From assembly GCA_943788935.1 (NCBI GenBank), contig CALSSE010000017.1:544001-608000 (forward strand): 64,000 bases of DNA, in the 5' to 3' direction. Every line of letters begins with the position of its first letter. Position 1 is the first letter of the stretch. The translations under genes were made by a program, and so were the position numbers. The DNA is from an uncultured bacterium. Lineage in GTDB: Bacteria > Myxococcota_A > Bradymonadia > UBA7976 > VGTA01. The notes beneath the pieces were generated by a model. It was given only the letters and a program-made list of their open reading frames with translations. It was not told where the DNA came from and searched no databases. Below are positions 8,914 to 18,573 of the stretch, one piece after another.

Positions 8914-11736
8914 ATGAGTAAAATGAAGCATTGGTGTTGGCCTTTGGTGTTTGGCTTAATCGGCTGTCAAGGTGAAGAAGTTGACTTTGAACGACTCTTC
9001 ACTCAGGTCACGAGTCGGGTGAGTACTCCGATGACTGAGACCCCTCGGCTAGACCGTGAGACCCCCCAGGTACATCAGACCCCCTATTTGGTAGACTCAC
9101 TCGGGCGTTATGTGCACATCCGAGGAGTGAACGTGAGCGGCTCTCACAAGGCGCCACCGACCGAGGTACACTTAGCGATCAATAACGCTGATACAGGAGC
9201 GCCAAGTGGTGAGCGGGTCCGTCCTTCACGATACCCTCTCGTGGATACCGGACGAGAGGAGTGCTTAACCGACTTCCCCATCCCTGAAGATTGCATCCAA
9301 CCCGGGCCTGATGGTCGGCCTTGTACGGAGAGCGATACCTGTGAAATCGATTATATCGGTAGCCCTTTCCCCCTCGAAGAGGCGGAGCAGTGGTTTGGTC
9401 AGATGGCGAGCTTAGGATTTAATTCTGTACGTCTCATCACCAATTGGGAGTCTATCCAGCCTTATCGTCCGGGCTCTGATCTCTGTAAGGAGAGCGAGCG
9501 ATACACTGATGAGTGCTATGATCTTGAATATCTTGAATATTATGACCAAGTGATCACCGAGGCAGAGAAGTTTGGGATCTATGTTCTAGTAGATATGCAT
9601 CAAGATATCTTCTCTCGTCATATTATGACCTATTACAATGAGAGCCCAAGCTATGAGCTCAGCGGTGAGACCATAGAGACTGACCCGGGTACGGTTGAGC
9701 GCCTCATTCTCTCTCTCTTTCCACCCTATACCGATTGGGTGAGAGGTCATGGCGCTCCTCGTTGGGTGGTGCAGACCGCTCTCCCGGAGAAGAAGATGGA
9801 CTCAGAGTATTGGGGAATGTTCCGTGGGCTCGGTCGGCTCACCACCGAAAATGGGGGGGTGAACCTCACCTTGCTCACCAATATTCAGAGCTTGCTAGAG
9901 AGGATTAACCCTGATGGTGGAATCCCCGATTGGCTTAATACTCTCTTAACATCTCGCCCGGCGAGGCGTTTTGCAGTGAATGAGACCAGCGATATCTTAC
10001 CTCTGACTCCGTGGATTGTCCCCGGCGTTCTCTCTCTTGATGTCGACCGCTCTTTCGCGGCTCTCTTTGCAGGTGATAAGGCCTTCCCTGGTCTTGTCGT
10101 CGATGCTGACGGCCTAACCAAGAGAGAGGAAGAAGCGAGTGACTCCGATGCCCCTGATCTGAAGACCTATCTTCAAGGTCACTATGTCGGCGCTTATCTT
10201 GAGCTAGCAAAACGCGCTAAGACTCATGAGAATGTCATTGGCTATGACATCATCAATGAGCCGGTAGGTGCTTTTCTGATGATGGCTCTCGGTGGACTGT
10301 TTAGACAGTTAGTCCCCCCTCCACCGAGCTGTGAAGAGGTGCTCGACTGTGTCCTCCCCATAGACTGTCGGGAAGGGCTCGCTGATTGGCCTGCCTGTGT
10401 TCCTACCGAAGGAGGGGAGACTCCAGAAGAGGCGATCGATCGACTAGAGAGAGCAGCGGGTAGCCAATTTAGTTGCGTTGATGAGCGAGGCCGAGATGCC
10501 TCAACATCCCCTGAGGATGAGCTTCGATGGTGCTTTAACCTCAATGATGAGCTCCCTAATCATGAGCTTGTCGAAGAGGGAGGAGAGTTTGAGGCGATGG
10601 TAGAAGAGATGCTCGGTCAAGAGCTGGGCAATCAAGTCTATGGTGTGATTCGCGGTTTACAGCTTTTGCCGAGCGATGCCCACCCTTATACGCTGTATCA
10701 ATGGGGGCTCTCCGATATTGACACCGGTACTGCGATTTCAATGACATTGCAGTTTGAAGGTCAATATTTACAGGCATTTTATGAGACGGTTGGTCAGGCC
10801 GTTCAAGAAGAAGACCCCAACGCGATTATTTGGTTTGAGCCTGCGACTAGTCTACGGATGCTCACTGGTGCGATGCGATTTTGGGACCAACCGCTTACTC
10901 GTCCACAAGGGATCAAACAGCTGGTTTTCGCTCCGCATTGGTATCCGGATATTTACCCCTATTTAGGGATCAATTCCGATCCTCGAGACTTTAATCTTGA
11001 TGAATGGCTCTATCGGGATTTTGTAGAGCCTCTGCATGAGATCTTGCATGAAGGACCAACGTGGCTGGGTAATATTCCTGTCGTCTTTGGAGAGTTTGGG
11101 ACCTATTTTAACTTGCAAGCGTCCAATGAGGATCGTGACCCAGCGCTGAGCGAGGATCTCGGCGCGCACCTGCTTAACAGTTATTATGAGGCCTTTGAAG
11201 AGCTCAGTGTAGGAAATATGGTGTGGTGTTTCTCTAAGAGCAACAGCGCCGAGTATGGGGAAGACTGGAATCATGAAGATTTCTCTATTATCGGACCTGA
11301 TGGAGAGCCACGAGGCTGGCCTGCTTATGTGCGGACTTATGCTCGTGCCACTAGTGGTAAACTTATCTATCAACGCTTTGTCTCACAATACGAATATTGG
11401 AAACCGCTCGCTGGTGAGCCCCGACCGACAGGGCACTATGACCTCCATATGGAGCGTCGTGAATCAGATCATCCGACCGAAGTTTTTGTCCCACTTAAAC
11501 AATACCCTCAAGGATTCTATGTGACGATCACTGATGGCCACGCGGTTTATGATGCTAAGCGACAGCTGCTCTATTGGTATCCCACCGATGATGGTCCTGG
11601 GTTGACTCATGCCCTGCATATAGAGCCTTGGCTCGATGATCGAGAAGCGCCGATTTGGAGCTACTTCTTCAAAGATGGTGAGGTGCTCATCGGACGACCT
11701 GACCCTCAGTTAGAGAGAGTAGGAGAGCGAAGATGA
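8914..11736 (+). CDS. GH5 glycoside hydrolase lipoprotein, endoglycoceramidase-like
   Basis: A 940-residue lipoprotein (lipobox LIGC about 20 residues in) with a TIM-barrel glycosidase. The start DSLGRYVHIRGVN, the FNSVRLITNW strand, VLVDMHQD, the acid/base Glu in DIINEP and the nucleophile Glu in VVFGEFGTY match family GH5, most closely endoglycoceramidases that release oligosaccharide from glycolipids. Cys-rich insertions between the barrel strands (about residues 475-570) make it much longer than usual. ATG 8914 is preferred to GTG 8908 because GAGAGG lies at good distance. It overlaps the barrel gene (ATGA) and heads a galactose-use cluster, which suggests the sugar released feeds the Leloir pathway. 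Confidence 0.75.
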   Translation: MSKMKHWCWPLVFGLIGCQGEEVDFERLFTQVTSRVSTPMTETPRLDRETPQVHQTPYLVDSLGRYVHIRGVNVSGSHKAPPTEVHLAINNADTGAPSGERVRPSRYPLVDTGREECLTDFPIPEDCIQPGPDGRPCTESDTCEIDYIGSPFPLEEAEQWFGQMASLGFNSVRLITNWESIQPYRPGSDLCKESERYTDECYDLEYLEYYDQVITEAEKFGIYVLVDMHQDIFSRHIMTYYNESPSYELSGETIETDPGTVERLILSLFPPYTDWVRGHGAPRWVVQTALPEKKMDSEYWGMFRGLGRLTTENGGVNLTLLTNIQSLLERINPDGGIPDWLNTLLTSRPARRFAVNETSDILPLTPWIVPGVLSLDVDRSFAALFAGDKAFPGLVVDADGLTKREEEASDSDAPDLKTYLQGHYVGAYLELAKRAKTHENVIGYDIINEPVGAFLMMALGGLFRQLVPPPPSCEEVLDCVLPIDCREGLADWPACVPTEGGETPEEAIDRLERAAGSQFSCVDERGRDASTSPEDELRWCFNLNDELPNHELVEEGGEFEAMVEEMLGQELGNQVYGVIRGLQLLPSDAHPYTLYQWGLSDIDTGTAISMTLQFEGQYLQAFYETVGQAVQEEDPNAIIWFEPATSLRMLTGAMRFWDQPLTRPQGIKQLVFAPHWYPDIYPYLGINSDPRDFNLDEWLYRDFVEPLHEILHEGPTWLGNIPVVFGEFGTYFNLQASNEDRDPALSEDLGAHLLNSYYEAFEELSVGNMVWCFSKSNSAEYGEDWNHEDFSIIGPDGEPRGWPAYVRTYARATSGKLIYQRFVSQYEYWKPLAGEPRPTGHYDLHMERRESDHPTEVFVPLKQYPQGFYVTITDGHAVYDAKRQLLYWYPTDDGPGLTHALHIEPWLDDREAPIWSYFFKDGEVLIGRPDPQLERVGERR

Positions 11737-13217
11737 GAGTTCTATATCGAGCGATATATATTGATAAAGCCCCTCTCAGCACCCCCTATGGTCGGCAGTT
11801 AATGTTGATGTCTGGGCTGATGTCTGGGCTGATAGCGAGCCTGTTGATGGTGGGTCTATCGATAGCTAATGCTCAAACGAGGTCAGAGTCGGCCTCAGAG
11901 CCACGAGCCGAGAGCCTTGAATCTCCCAAAAAGACTCAAAAGACCTCCTCTATTCGGTCGATAGAGCTCACTGGTGAGCTCTCTACGACGCTCTACTTAC
12001 GTAATGACACTGACTTCGATCCTAGCCCTCGCTTTGATGACCTAGACGGTCAGAGCGACTCTCAATTCGCGACCTTCTTTAATCCTACTCTCACCGTCAA
12101 TACCGGGCGGGGGGTGAAGGTCAAATACCAGCTTGAGCTGGGGTGGAATGCGTGGGGGCTCAATAATCCGAGTCAACCTAATCAGTTTATGGCGATGCCG
12201 GGTCAGCCGCTCCAAGGTCGGCATCGACTCATTTGGGGCCAATGGCGAGGAGAAAACACCTCTGTTCGCTTTGGCTTCCAAGAGTTTAGAGACCCTAGCG
12301 GGCTCTTCTTGAATCATACAGTAGGTGGGCTCAAGGTGCGTCTAAAACGCGGGTCTCATCGATTGGAGGTCATCTTTGCGCAGCTCCCCGATACAACCTA
12401 TGAGGGGATCGGGTTTAACCGTGACTATATCACTGATGATAACCTTACCACTGACCGCTTTATTATGGGTAGCGATTACCGTTGGACTCAGAGGAGTCTT
12501 AAGCTCAATGTTGGCCTCTATGGACTCAATGATGAGAGCCTGTTTCATCGAGCGTTGAGACTTGGGACCGCGGTCTTATCTCTCTCACATAAGGCTAAGG
12601 GACGTAGAGTATGGGTGCATCTTCTTGGACAAGGTGGATGGCAGGATCGAGCGAGCGCCCTCAATCAACGGGTGGATCATCAAGCCTTCGCTTATCAAGT
12701 AGGGGCTCGCTTTCGCGCGGGGAAGTTGACTTGGAGTATACGGAGCTTTGGTGTCTCTGGAGATGATGACTATGACGGTAACCAGCGTCAAGGAGCCTTC
12801 TTCGGTTCCGCGAAGAACTTGAGTAAGACGCGTCTACTCACCGAGGATGAGTCTCGTGATCGTTACGATAATCTTGATGAGCGCATGGGTAGCTATCTCG
12901 GCGTTCTTGCCTTTAACCCTGCGGGGCTCATGGTGAATGACCTCTCACTGTCTTATCAACTTAAAGAGTGGTACCAGCTTGAGGCGGTCGCTGGTCTCGG
13001 ATCAACAATGAACCCTACGAGGGCAATGGGAGCACGTTGGATGGGCTTAGAGCTCACGCTCACCCAACGCTGGAAGCTCAGCGAGGCTGCTCAAGTGTTC
13101 CTCACCGGCTTAGCGCTCTTGCCGGGAGAAGCGGCGGCGGTCTTGATCAATGACCAAGATCGACGAGCGACCGAGACCCTCTATGGACTCACTATGGGGA
13201 TCAGCGCCCGCTTCTGA
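11733..13217 (+). CDS. Outer-membrane beta-barrel protein
   Basis: A 494-residue protein with a signal peptide (to about residue 49; a duplicated LMSG in the hydrophobic part comes from a 15-bp repeat). The mature part is made of alternating amphipathic strands rich in Tyr, Trp and Gly and ends in Phe (ISARF), the usual signal for outer-membrane insertion. It overlaps the GH5 gene by 4 bases, so it is probably the porin that admits the released sugars. No specific porin family is recognised. Confidence 0.65.
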   Translation: MRVLYRAIYIDKAPLSTPYGRQLMLMSGLMSGLIASLLMVGLSIANAQTRSESASEPRAESLESPKKTQKTSSIRSIELTGELSTTLYLRNDTDFDPSPRFDDLDGQSDSQFATFFNPTLTVNTGRGVKVKYQLELGWNAWGLNNPSQPNQFMAMPGQPLQGRHRLIWGQWRGENTSVRFGFQEFRDPSGLFLNHTVGGLKVRLKRGSHRLEVIFAQLPDTTYEGIGFNRDYITDDNLTTDRFIMGSDYRWTQRSLKLNVGLYGLNDESLFHRALRLGTAVLSLSHKAKGRRVWVHLLGQGGWQDRASALNQRVDHQAFAYQVGARFRAGKLTWSIRSFGVSGDDDYDGNQRQGAFFGSAKNLSKTRLLTEDESRDRYDNLDERMGSYLGVLAFNPAGLMVNDLSLSYQLKEWYQLEAVAGLGSTMNPTRAMGARWMGLELTLTQRWKLSEAAQVFLTGLALLPGEAAAVLINDQDRRATETLYGLTMGISARF

Positions 13218-13226
13218 GGAGGTGTT

Positions 13227-13280
13227 ATGATAAGAGATCAACTTATATACTCAATCATTAATGGGAGAGAGGCTCAATGA
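13227..13280 (+). CDS. 17-residue leader ORF coupled to galE
   Basis: A GAGGAGGT ribosome site overlaps the stop codon of the barrel gene and lies 3 bases before the ATG at 13227. The frame codes [17 protein letters not shown] and its TGA overlaps the ATG of galE (ATGA). The strong ribosome site and exact overlap suggest a translated leader that couples galE to the upstream gene. The peptide itself may have no function. Confidence 0.45.
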   Translation: MIRDQLIYSIINGREAQ

Positions 13281-14290
13281 AACTCCTCATCACTGGAGGG
13301 GCGGGTTATATCGGTAGTCATACATGTGTGGAGCTACTCGAGGCAGGATATGAGCTCGTCGTCATCGATAACTTAAGCAACAGTAAGCGAGCGTCACTCG
13401 ACAGAGTGATGGAGATCACCGGTCAGCGCTTGACCTTCGTCGAGGGTGATATACGTGACACTTCATCGATGACCTCACTCCTCAAGGCACATTCTTTTGA
13501 GGCGGTGATTCACTTCGCTGGGTTAAAAGCGGTCGGGGAGTCTAGCCGTCTCCCGGTAAACTATTATGATCACAACGTGGGCGGTACGATCTCCTTACTC
13601 AAGGCCATGCAGGCCGCTGAGGTCTATACTCTCATCTTTAGTAGCTCGGCAACGGTTTATGGAGACCCTGAAACCGTCCCCATCACTGAGTCTGCTCCGC
13701 TGAGCGCTACCAATCCTTATGGATGGTCCAAGCTGATGGTAGAACAAGTCCTCAGCGATCTCCAAGCCTCCGATGATCGATGGAGTGTCACTCTCCTCCG
13801 CTATTTCAATCCTGTGGGTGCTCATCAGAGCGGGTTAATTGGGGAAGACCCCAATGGGATCCCTAATAATCTTCTCCCTTATATCTCTCAAGTAGCGATC
13901 GGTAAACTGAGCCATCTACGAGTTTTTGGTGATGACTACCCTACGCTTGATGGAACAGGGGTCCGGGATTACATACATGTCGTTGATCTCGCTTTAGGTC
14001 ATCTCGCCGCGCTTAAACGAAACGTTCATCGACCGGGTCGGCATGTGTATAATTTAGGCACAGGGAAAGGATACAGCGTCCTCGAGATGCGGGCTGCTTT
14101 TGAGCAGGCAGCTGAGCGCCCGATCCCCTATGAAGTCGTCGCCCGACGCCCCGGTGATATCGCTGCCTGTTGGGCTGATCCAAGCCTCGCCATGCAGGAG
14201 CTCTCATGGAGCGCTGTTCGGGGACTTGAAGACATGACTATAGATGGATGGAGATGGCAGTCTCGCTCCCCTAATGGCTACGAAGACTAA
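13277..14290 (+). CDS. galE: UDP-glucose 4-epimerase
   Basis: A 337-residue short-chain dehydrogenase family protein. [10 protein letters not shown] at the N-terminus binds NAD. The catalytic Ser lies in FSSSATVYG and the YxxxK pair in [22 protein letters not shown] is a GalE signature. It interconverts UDP-galactose and UDP-glucose in the Leloir pathway. GAGAGAGG provides the ribosome site, which also lies within the 17-codon leader ORF. galT follows after 20 bases. Confidence 0.95.
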   Translation: MKLLITGGAGYIGSHTCVELLEAGYELVVIDNLSNSKRASLDRVMEITGQRLTFVEGDIRDTSSMTSLLKAHSFEAVIHFAGLKAVGESSRLPVNYYDHNVGGTISLLKAMQAAEVYTLIFSSSATVYGDPETVPITESAPLSATNPYGWSKLMVEQVLSDLQASDDRWSVTLLRYFNPVGAHQSGLIGEDPNGIPNNLLPYISQVAIGKLSHLRVFGDDYPTLDGTGVRDYIHVVDLALGHLAALKRNVHRPGRHVYNLGTGKGYSVLEMRAAFEQAAERPIPYEVVARRPGDIAACWADPSLAMQELSWSAVRGLEDMTIDGWRWQSRSPNGYED

Positions 14291-14310
14291 TCACAGAGGT
14301 CACTGCAGAG

Positions 14311-15381
14311 ATGAATATCCCATCAACAATAGACGGTAGAGAGTCATTTGATCCAAGCGAGCATCCACATCGCCGCTATAACCCATTGGTGGGTGAGTGG
14401 GTCTTAGTCTCACCACACCGGGCTAAGCGACCCTGGCAAGGCGCTCAAGAGCGACCTCAGCGAGAGAGCAGACCTCGACATGATCCCCAATGTTATCTCT
14501 GTGCAGGCAATACTCGGGTGGGTGGAGCTCAGAACCCTGAGTATCAGAGCACTTATGTCTTTGAAAATGACTTCCGAGCGCTCCTCGATCCCACTCCACC
14601 AGTGAGTGAGGCTCATCCACTCTTCCAAGCAGCTCAGGTACAGGGGACTTGTCGAGTAGTATGTTTTTCCCCTGACCATAGCAAGACCATCGCCGAGCTC
14701 ACACCACCAGAGATCGTCGAGGTGATTAATACATGGGCTTTAGAGGTTGAGTCACTGAGCGATCGATATCAATGGGTACAGGTATTTGAGAATAAAGGGG
14801 CGGCGATGGGCTGCTCAAACCCTCACCCTCATGGCCAAATCTGGGCGATGGACGCTCTCCCTAATGAAGCGATGAAAGAGGACGAGAGGCAAGCTCAGTA
14901 TCTAGATCAGCAGGGGAGTGTTTTACTTCTCGACTATGCTAAAGAAGAGCTCCAGCGCCGAGAGCGTATCGTAGTAGAGGAAGAACATTGGTTGGCGGTG
15001 GTCCCTTATTGGGCGGTGTGGCCCTTTGAGACCCTCGTTCTCCCCAAGGCGAGACAGGTCAGTCACCTCAACGCGCTGAGTATCGCTGAGCGAGAGAGTT
15101 TAGCTTTGCTACTCAAACGACTCACGACTCGTTATGATAACCTCTTTGAGACGAGCTTCCCCTACTCTATGGGGTGGCATGGGGCGCCTAGCGCTAGACC
15201 TTCTGCTCATTGGCAACTTCACGCTCATTTTTATCCGCCGCTTCTCCGCTCAGCGACGGTGAAGAAGTTTATGGTCGGCTTTGAGATGCTCGGAGAGAGT
15301 CAGCGTGATTTGACCGCCGAGCAGGCTGCGGAGAGACTACGGGCTCTCCCTGAACGTCATTACCGAGAGGAGGGACCTTGA
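14311..15381 (+). CDS. galT: Galactose-1-phosphate uridylyltransferase
   Basis: The 356-residue protein starts its domain with [18 protein letters not shown] and carries the active-site [10 protein letters not shown], in which the second His of HPH is uridylylated. CYLCAGNTR near residue 60 is the zinc site of GalT. It transfers UMP from UDP-glucose to galactose-1-phosphate. The galK start codon overlaps its stop codon. Confidence 0.95.
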   Translation: MNIPSTIDGRESFDPSEHPHRRYNPLVGEWVLVSPHRAKRPWQGAQERPQRESRPRHDPQCYLCAGNTRVGGAQNPEYQSTYVFENDFRALLDPTPPVSEAHPLFQAAQVQGTCRVVCFSPDHSKTIAELTPPEIVEVINTWALEVESLSDRYQWVQVFENKGAAMGCSNPHPHGQIWAMDALPNEAMKEDERQAQYLDQQGSVLLLDYAKEELQRRERIVVEEEHWLAVVPYWAVWPFETLVLPKARQVSHLNALSIAERESLALLLKRLTTRYDNLFETSFPYSMGWHGAPSARPSAHWQLHAHFYPPLLRSATVKKFMVGFEMLGESQRDLTAEQAAERLRALPERHYREEGP

Positions 15382-16604
15382 ATCAGTCAACGGTGAGTTG
15401 TCAGGCTGCGGTAATTGAGGCCTATCGAGAGAGATATGGTGAGTCTCCGATGTATGTCATCATCGCTCCCGGTAGAGTAAACTTAATTGGTGAGCACACC
15501 GACTATAATGAGGGTTTTGTTCTACCGTGCGCCATCGGTTTCGCGACTTACGTCGCGATCGGTAGACCGACTACGTTATCAAAAGAAGAGGGAGACACAC
15601 GGGTAGAGGCTGTCGCCCTCGACTATGAAGGAGAGAGCTCAACGATTTCTCTGAATGAACCGATCAATCTCCCTCGGCGTCTAGAGGTGAGCGATGATTC
15701 TCCTTCAAAGACCAGATGGTCTGATTATGTTCGAGGAGTCATCGAGGTGCTCCGTGATCAGGGTCACGCTCTCCAGTCAGCGGCGATGGTCATCTCCGGT
15801 GATGTGCCACAAGGGGCAGGTTTGAGCAGCTCTGCCTCTCTGCAGGTCGCTGTCGGATTCGCTCTCAGCTCTTTATTTGATTGGGGGCTGACTCCCACCG
15901 ATCTCGCTCTCATCGCTCAGCGCGCTGAAAATGAGTATGTAGGCTGTCAATGTGGTATCATGGACCAGTTAGCCTCTGCTCATGGCGCAGAGCAACGAGC
16001 TACATTGATCGACTGTCGAGATCTCCGCTTAGATCTGATTCCGCTTCCTTCCGAGGTGGCGATCATCATCATTCACTCTGGGGTCAAGCGGGGGCTGGTC
16101 GACAGCGAATATAACACTCGGCGGATGGAGTGTGAGGAGGCGGCTCGAACCTTGGGAGTCACCTCACTTAGGGAGGTGAGTGAATCGTCTCTTATCGCTC
16201 ATCAGCAGACTCTCTCCGAGAAGGTTTATCGCCGCGCGCGCCACGTCATCACTGAGAACCAACGTACGCTGGCGGCGGCCGAGGCGCTCGCTCAAGGAGA
16301 CTTGAAACGCCTTGGGGAACTTATGTATGCCTCTCACGCCTCTTTGGCTAATGATTATGAGGTGACTGTCCCTCCTCTTGATCTTATCGTAGAGCTCATT
16401 CAGAGTGTGATCGGTGAAGAGGGAGGCGCGAGGATGACTGGTGGAGGATTTGGTGGTTGTGTCGTCGCCCTCACTCCACACGCTAATGTACCAGCGATTA
16501 AAGCCATCATCGAGTCACAATATACATTACGAACCGACCTTGAGGCGCGGCTCTTTGTTTGTAAAGCGAGCGGAGGGGCGAGAGCTTTGACGGTCTCTCA
16601 ATGA
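15378..16604 (+). CDS. galK: Galactokinase
   Basis: A GHMP kinase of 408 residues. [20 protein letters not shown] is the galactokinase signature, [14 protein letters not shown] the ATP-binding loop, CGIMDQ the segment with the catalytic Asp, and [12 protein letters not shown]-like sequence ([13 protein letters not shown]) the third GHMP motif. It phosphorylates galactose at C1. The TTG start overlaps the galT stop (TTGA), so galE, galT and galK are tightly coupled. Confidence 0.95.
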   Translation: MNQSTVSCQAAVIEAYRERYGESPMYVIIAPGRVNLIGEHTDYNEGFVLPCAIGFATYVAIGRPTTLSKEEGDTRVEAVALDYEGESSTISLNEPINLPRRLEVSDDSPSKTRWSDYVRGVIEVLRDQGHALQSAAMVISGDVPQGAGLSSSASLQVAVGFALSSLFDWGLTPTDLALIAQRAENEYVGCQCGIMDQLASAHGAEQRATLIDCRDLRLDLIPLPSEVAIIIIHSGVKRGLVDSEYNTRRMECEEAARTLGVTSLREVSESSLIAHQQTLSEKVYRRARHVITENQRTLAAAEALAQGDLKRLGELMYASHASLANDYEVTVPPLDLIVELIQSVIGEEGGARMTGGGFGGCVVALTPHANVPAIKAIIESQYTLRTDLEARLFVCKASGGARALTVSQ

Positions 16605-16657
16605 GGGCATAGAGCTCTCTTTTATCACGTCTTCCCCTCATTGAAGAGAGCGATAAG

Positions 16658-18499
16658 ATGTTTGCGATCACTCTGATCACGTTTATTGGTGTAACCCTCT
16701 CGGTCCCTATCTTTACTTCGGTCATCGCGAGGGATATCGATCGCTCTGTGAGTCCCATTGAAGAGTACTTTCTTGGAGGCAGAGCCCTCACATGGCCGCT
16801 GATCGCTGGCTCACTCTTATTGACGGATCTCTCGATAGAGCAGCTCATAGGTCTCAACGGGGCAGCCTTTAGAGAGAGAAACTTGATTGGGGTCGCTTGG
16901 GAAGCGTCCGCGGCTTTGGCTCTCATCATGACCGCCCTCTTCTTCTTACCTCGATACTTAGAGAGCGGTGTCAAGACGACACCTGCTTCTTTAGAGCGAC
17001 GCTTTGATCCAATGACGCGTCAGCTCGTCTCTGGGATCTTTCTTCTAGCCCATATCACTGTTTTACTCCCGGTCATTCTCTATACGGGAGCGTCTGTTCT
17101 ACAAGGGGTATTTGAACTCCAATACCCCCTTTGGTGGATCATTGTTAGCTTAGGTTTGTTGGGTAGTTGGTATGCGGTATTTGGCGGACTTAAGTCGGTG
17201 GTGGTGAGTGATACTCTCTATGCAATAGGCCTCTTCGCTGTTGGACTCTCCATTCCTCTACTCGCCTTATCTACGCTCGGTGAGGGATCGATCAGAGTAG
17301 GTCTCTCGACATTGATCTTTGAGAGCGCTACCCCACTTACTGTTTTACCCCCGAACCCACTTACTGTTTTACCCCCGGACTCACTTACTGTTTTATCCTC
17401 GGACCTGCTGAGCCCTTTAGCTAGAGTAAACAGCGGTGGGGGAGTGAGCGCTGTCCCTTGGGACATGTTGTTGACGGGGGTGATCTTCGTTCAGATCTTT
17501 TACTGGTCGACGAACCAAGTGATCGTACAACGAGCTCTCGGCGCGAGAAGCCTCGCCGAGGGACAAAAGGGAGTACTCTTCGCCTCACTGATGAAATTAA
17601 TCGGTCCCGTGATGTTCTGTTTACCTGGGGTGATCGCTCTGCGAATGCTTGGGGAGTTATCAGTTCTTCTCGATCCCCAAGCCTTGAGTGAAGCGCTTAT
17701 CGCTCACGAGGGAAGCTCAGCCCCACTGGTGAGAGAGGCGATACTATTAGGTCAAAACATTCTAGATAGCGGCGCCTCTCGGCTCTCTCTCGAGACCGCT
17801 CTTCAGCTGAGACCTCTTGACCTCTCTTACCATGAACAGGTCTACTCAGCGGTGGTTAGGCGGGTCCTTCCTGAGTGGTCCCAGGGGCTATTTGCCGCTG
17901 TCCTCGTGGGCGCTATTGTTAGCTCATTCAATTCAGCATTGAACAGCGCCTCCACTCTCTTCTGTCTTGACTTCTACAAAGAGCACCTTTGGCGGCGAGG
18001 TTCAATGTCAGCTGACGCTCAGGAGAGACAACTCGTCACCGCCGGGAGGATCTTCGGAGCGTTGCTGGCTTGTATCGCCATGACTTTAGCTCCTTCTCTA
18101 GCGCAGATGGAGTCGGCTTTGACTTACTTACAGACAATGGCTGGACTCTACAGCGCCCCGATCGTCTCTGTATTTGTTATAGGTATGCTTAATCATCGAG
18201 CACCAGCCGGTGCCGCTAAGTTGGCGTTGCTCATCGGCTCATTATCATACAGTGCTCTCATGCTCACTCCTATTGATAACGTCCATTGGTTGCATGTGTA
18301 TATGATATGTGTGGTGATCACTGGGGGTGTCTTACTTCTTGGTGCTCGACTTTATCCTAAAAGCGATGATGAGATCGAGCTCAGCTCAGCGCGACCAATC
18401 CCAACGATAGACCTCACTCCCTGGCCACATGCCAGGACCGCCTCGATGTCGATTTGTTTCGTCATTATTATGTTATACATAGGCTTAGAGGTTCTTTAG
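16658..18499 (+). CDS. Sodium/solute symporter (SSS family), probably for galactose or glucose
   Basis: A 613-residue polytopic membrane protein of the SSS/SGLT family: EEYFLGGRALTWPLIAGSLLLTDLS at the N-terminus, a FYWSTNQVIVQRALGARS helix and GAIVSSFNSALNSASTLF are typical of sugar members. A hydrophilic loop at about 225-250 is expanded by a 27-bp repeat coding LTVLPP(N/D). It follows galK by 53 bases on the same strand, so sugar uptake is the likely role; substrate is inferred from context. Confidence 0.85.
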   Translation: MFAITLITFIGVTLSVPIFTSVIARDIDRSVSPIEEYFLGGRALTWPLIAGSLLLTDLSIEQLIGLNGAAFRERNLIGVAWEASAALALIMTALFFLPRYLESGVKTTPASLERRFDPMTRQLVSGIFLLAHITVLLPVILYTGASVLQGVFELQYPLWWIIVSLGLLGSWYAVFGGLKSVVVSDTLYAIGLFAVGLSIPLLALSTLGEGSIRVGLSTLIFESATPLTVLPPNPLTVLPPDSLTVLSSDLLSPLARVNSGGGVSAVPWDMLLTGVIFVQIFYWSTNQVIVQRALGARSLAEGQKGVLFASLMKLIGPVMFCLPGVIALRMLGELSVLLDPQALSEALIAHEGSSAPLVREAILLGQNILDSGASRLSLETALQLRPLDLSYHEQVYSAVVRRVLPEWSQGLFAAVLVGAIVSSFNSALNSASTLFCLDFYKEHLWRRGSMSADAQERQLVTAGRIFGALLACIAMTLAPSLAQMESALTYLQTMAGLYSAPIVSVFVIGMLNHRAPAGAAKLALLIGSLSYSALMLTPIDNVHWLHVYMICVVITGGVLLLGARLYPKSDDEIELSSARPIPTIDLTPWPHARTASMSICFVIIMLYIGLEVL

Positions 18500-18521
18500 G
18501 ATCACTCAATATCGGTGATCC
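18499..18521. repeat. Inverted repeat after the symporter gene
   Basis: GGATCAC (499-505) and GTGATCC (515-521) form a perfect 7-bp stem around nine bases. There is no T-run after it. It begins at the stop codon of the symporter and precedes the permease gene by about 50 bases, so it may be a weak terminator or an operator for the permease. Confidence 0.4.
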
Positions 18522-18573
18522 ATGAACATCGATCGACTTCACTTAAATATGGTTCATATAGGGAGGAAGAGAG

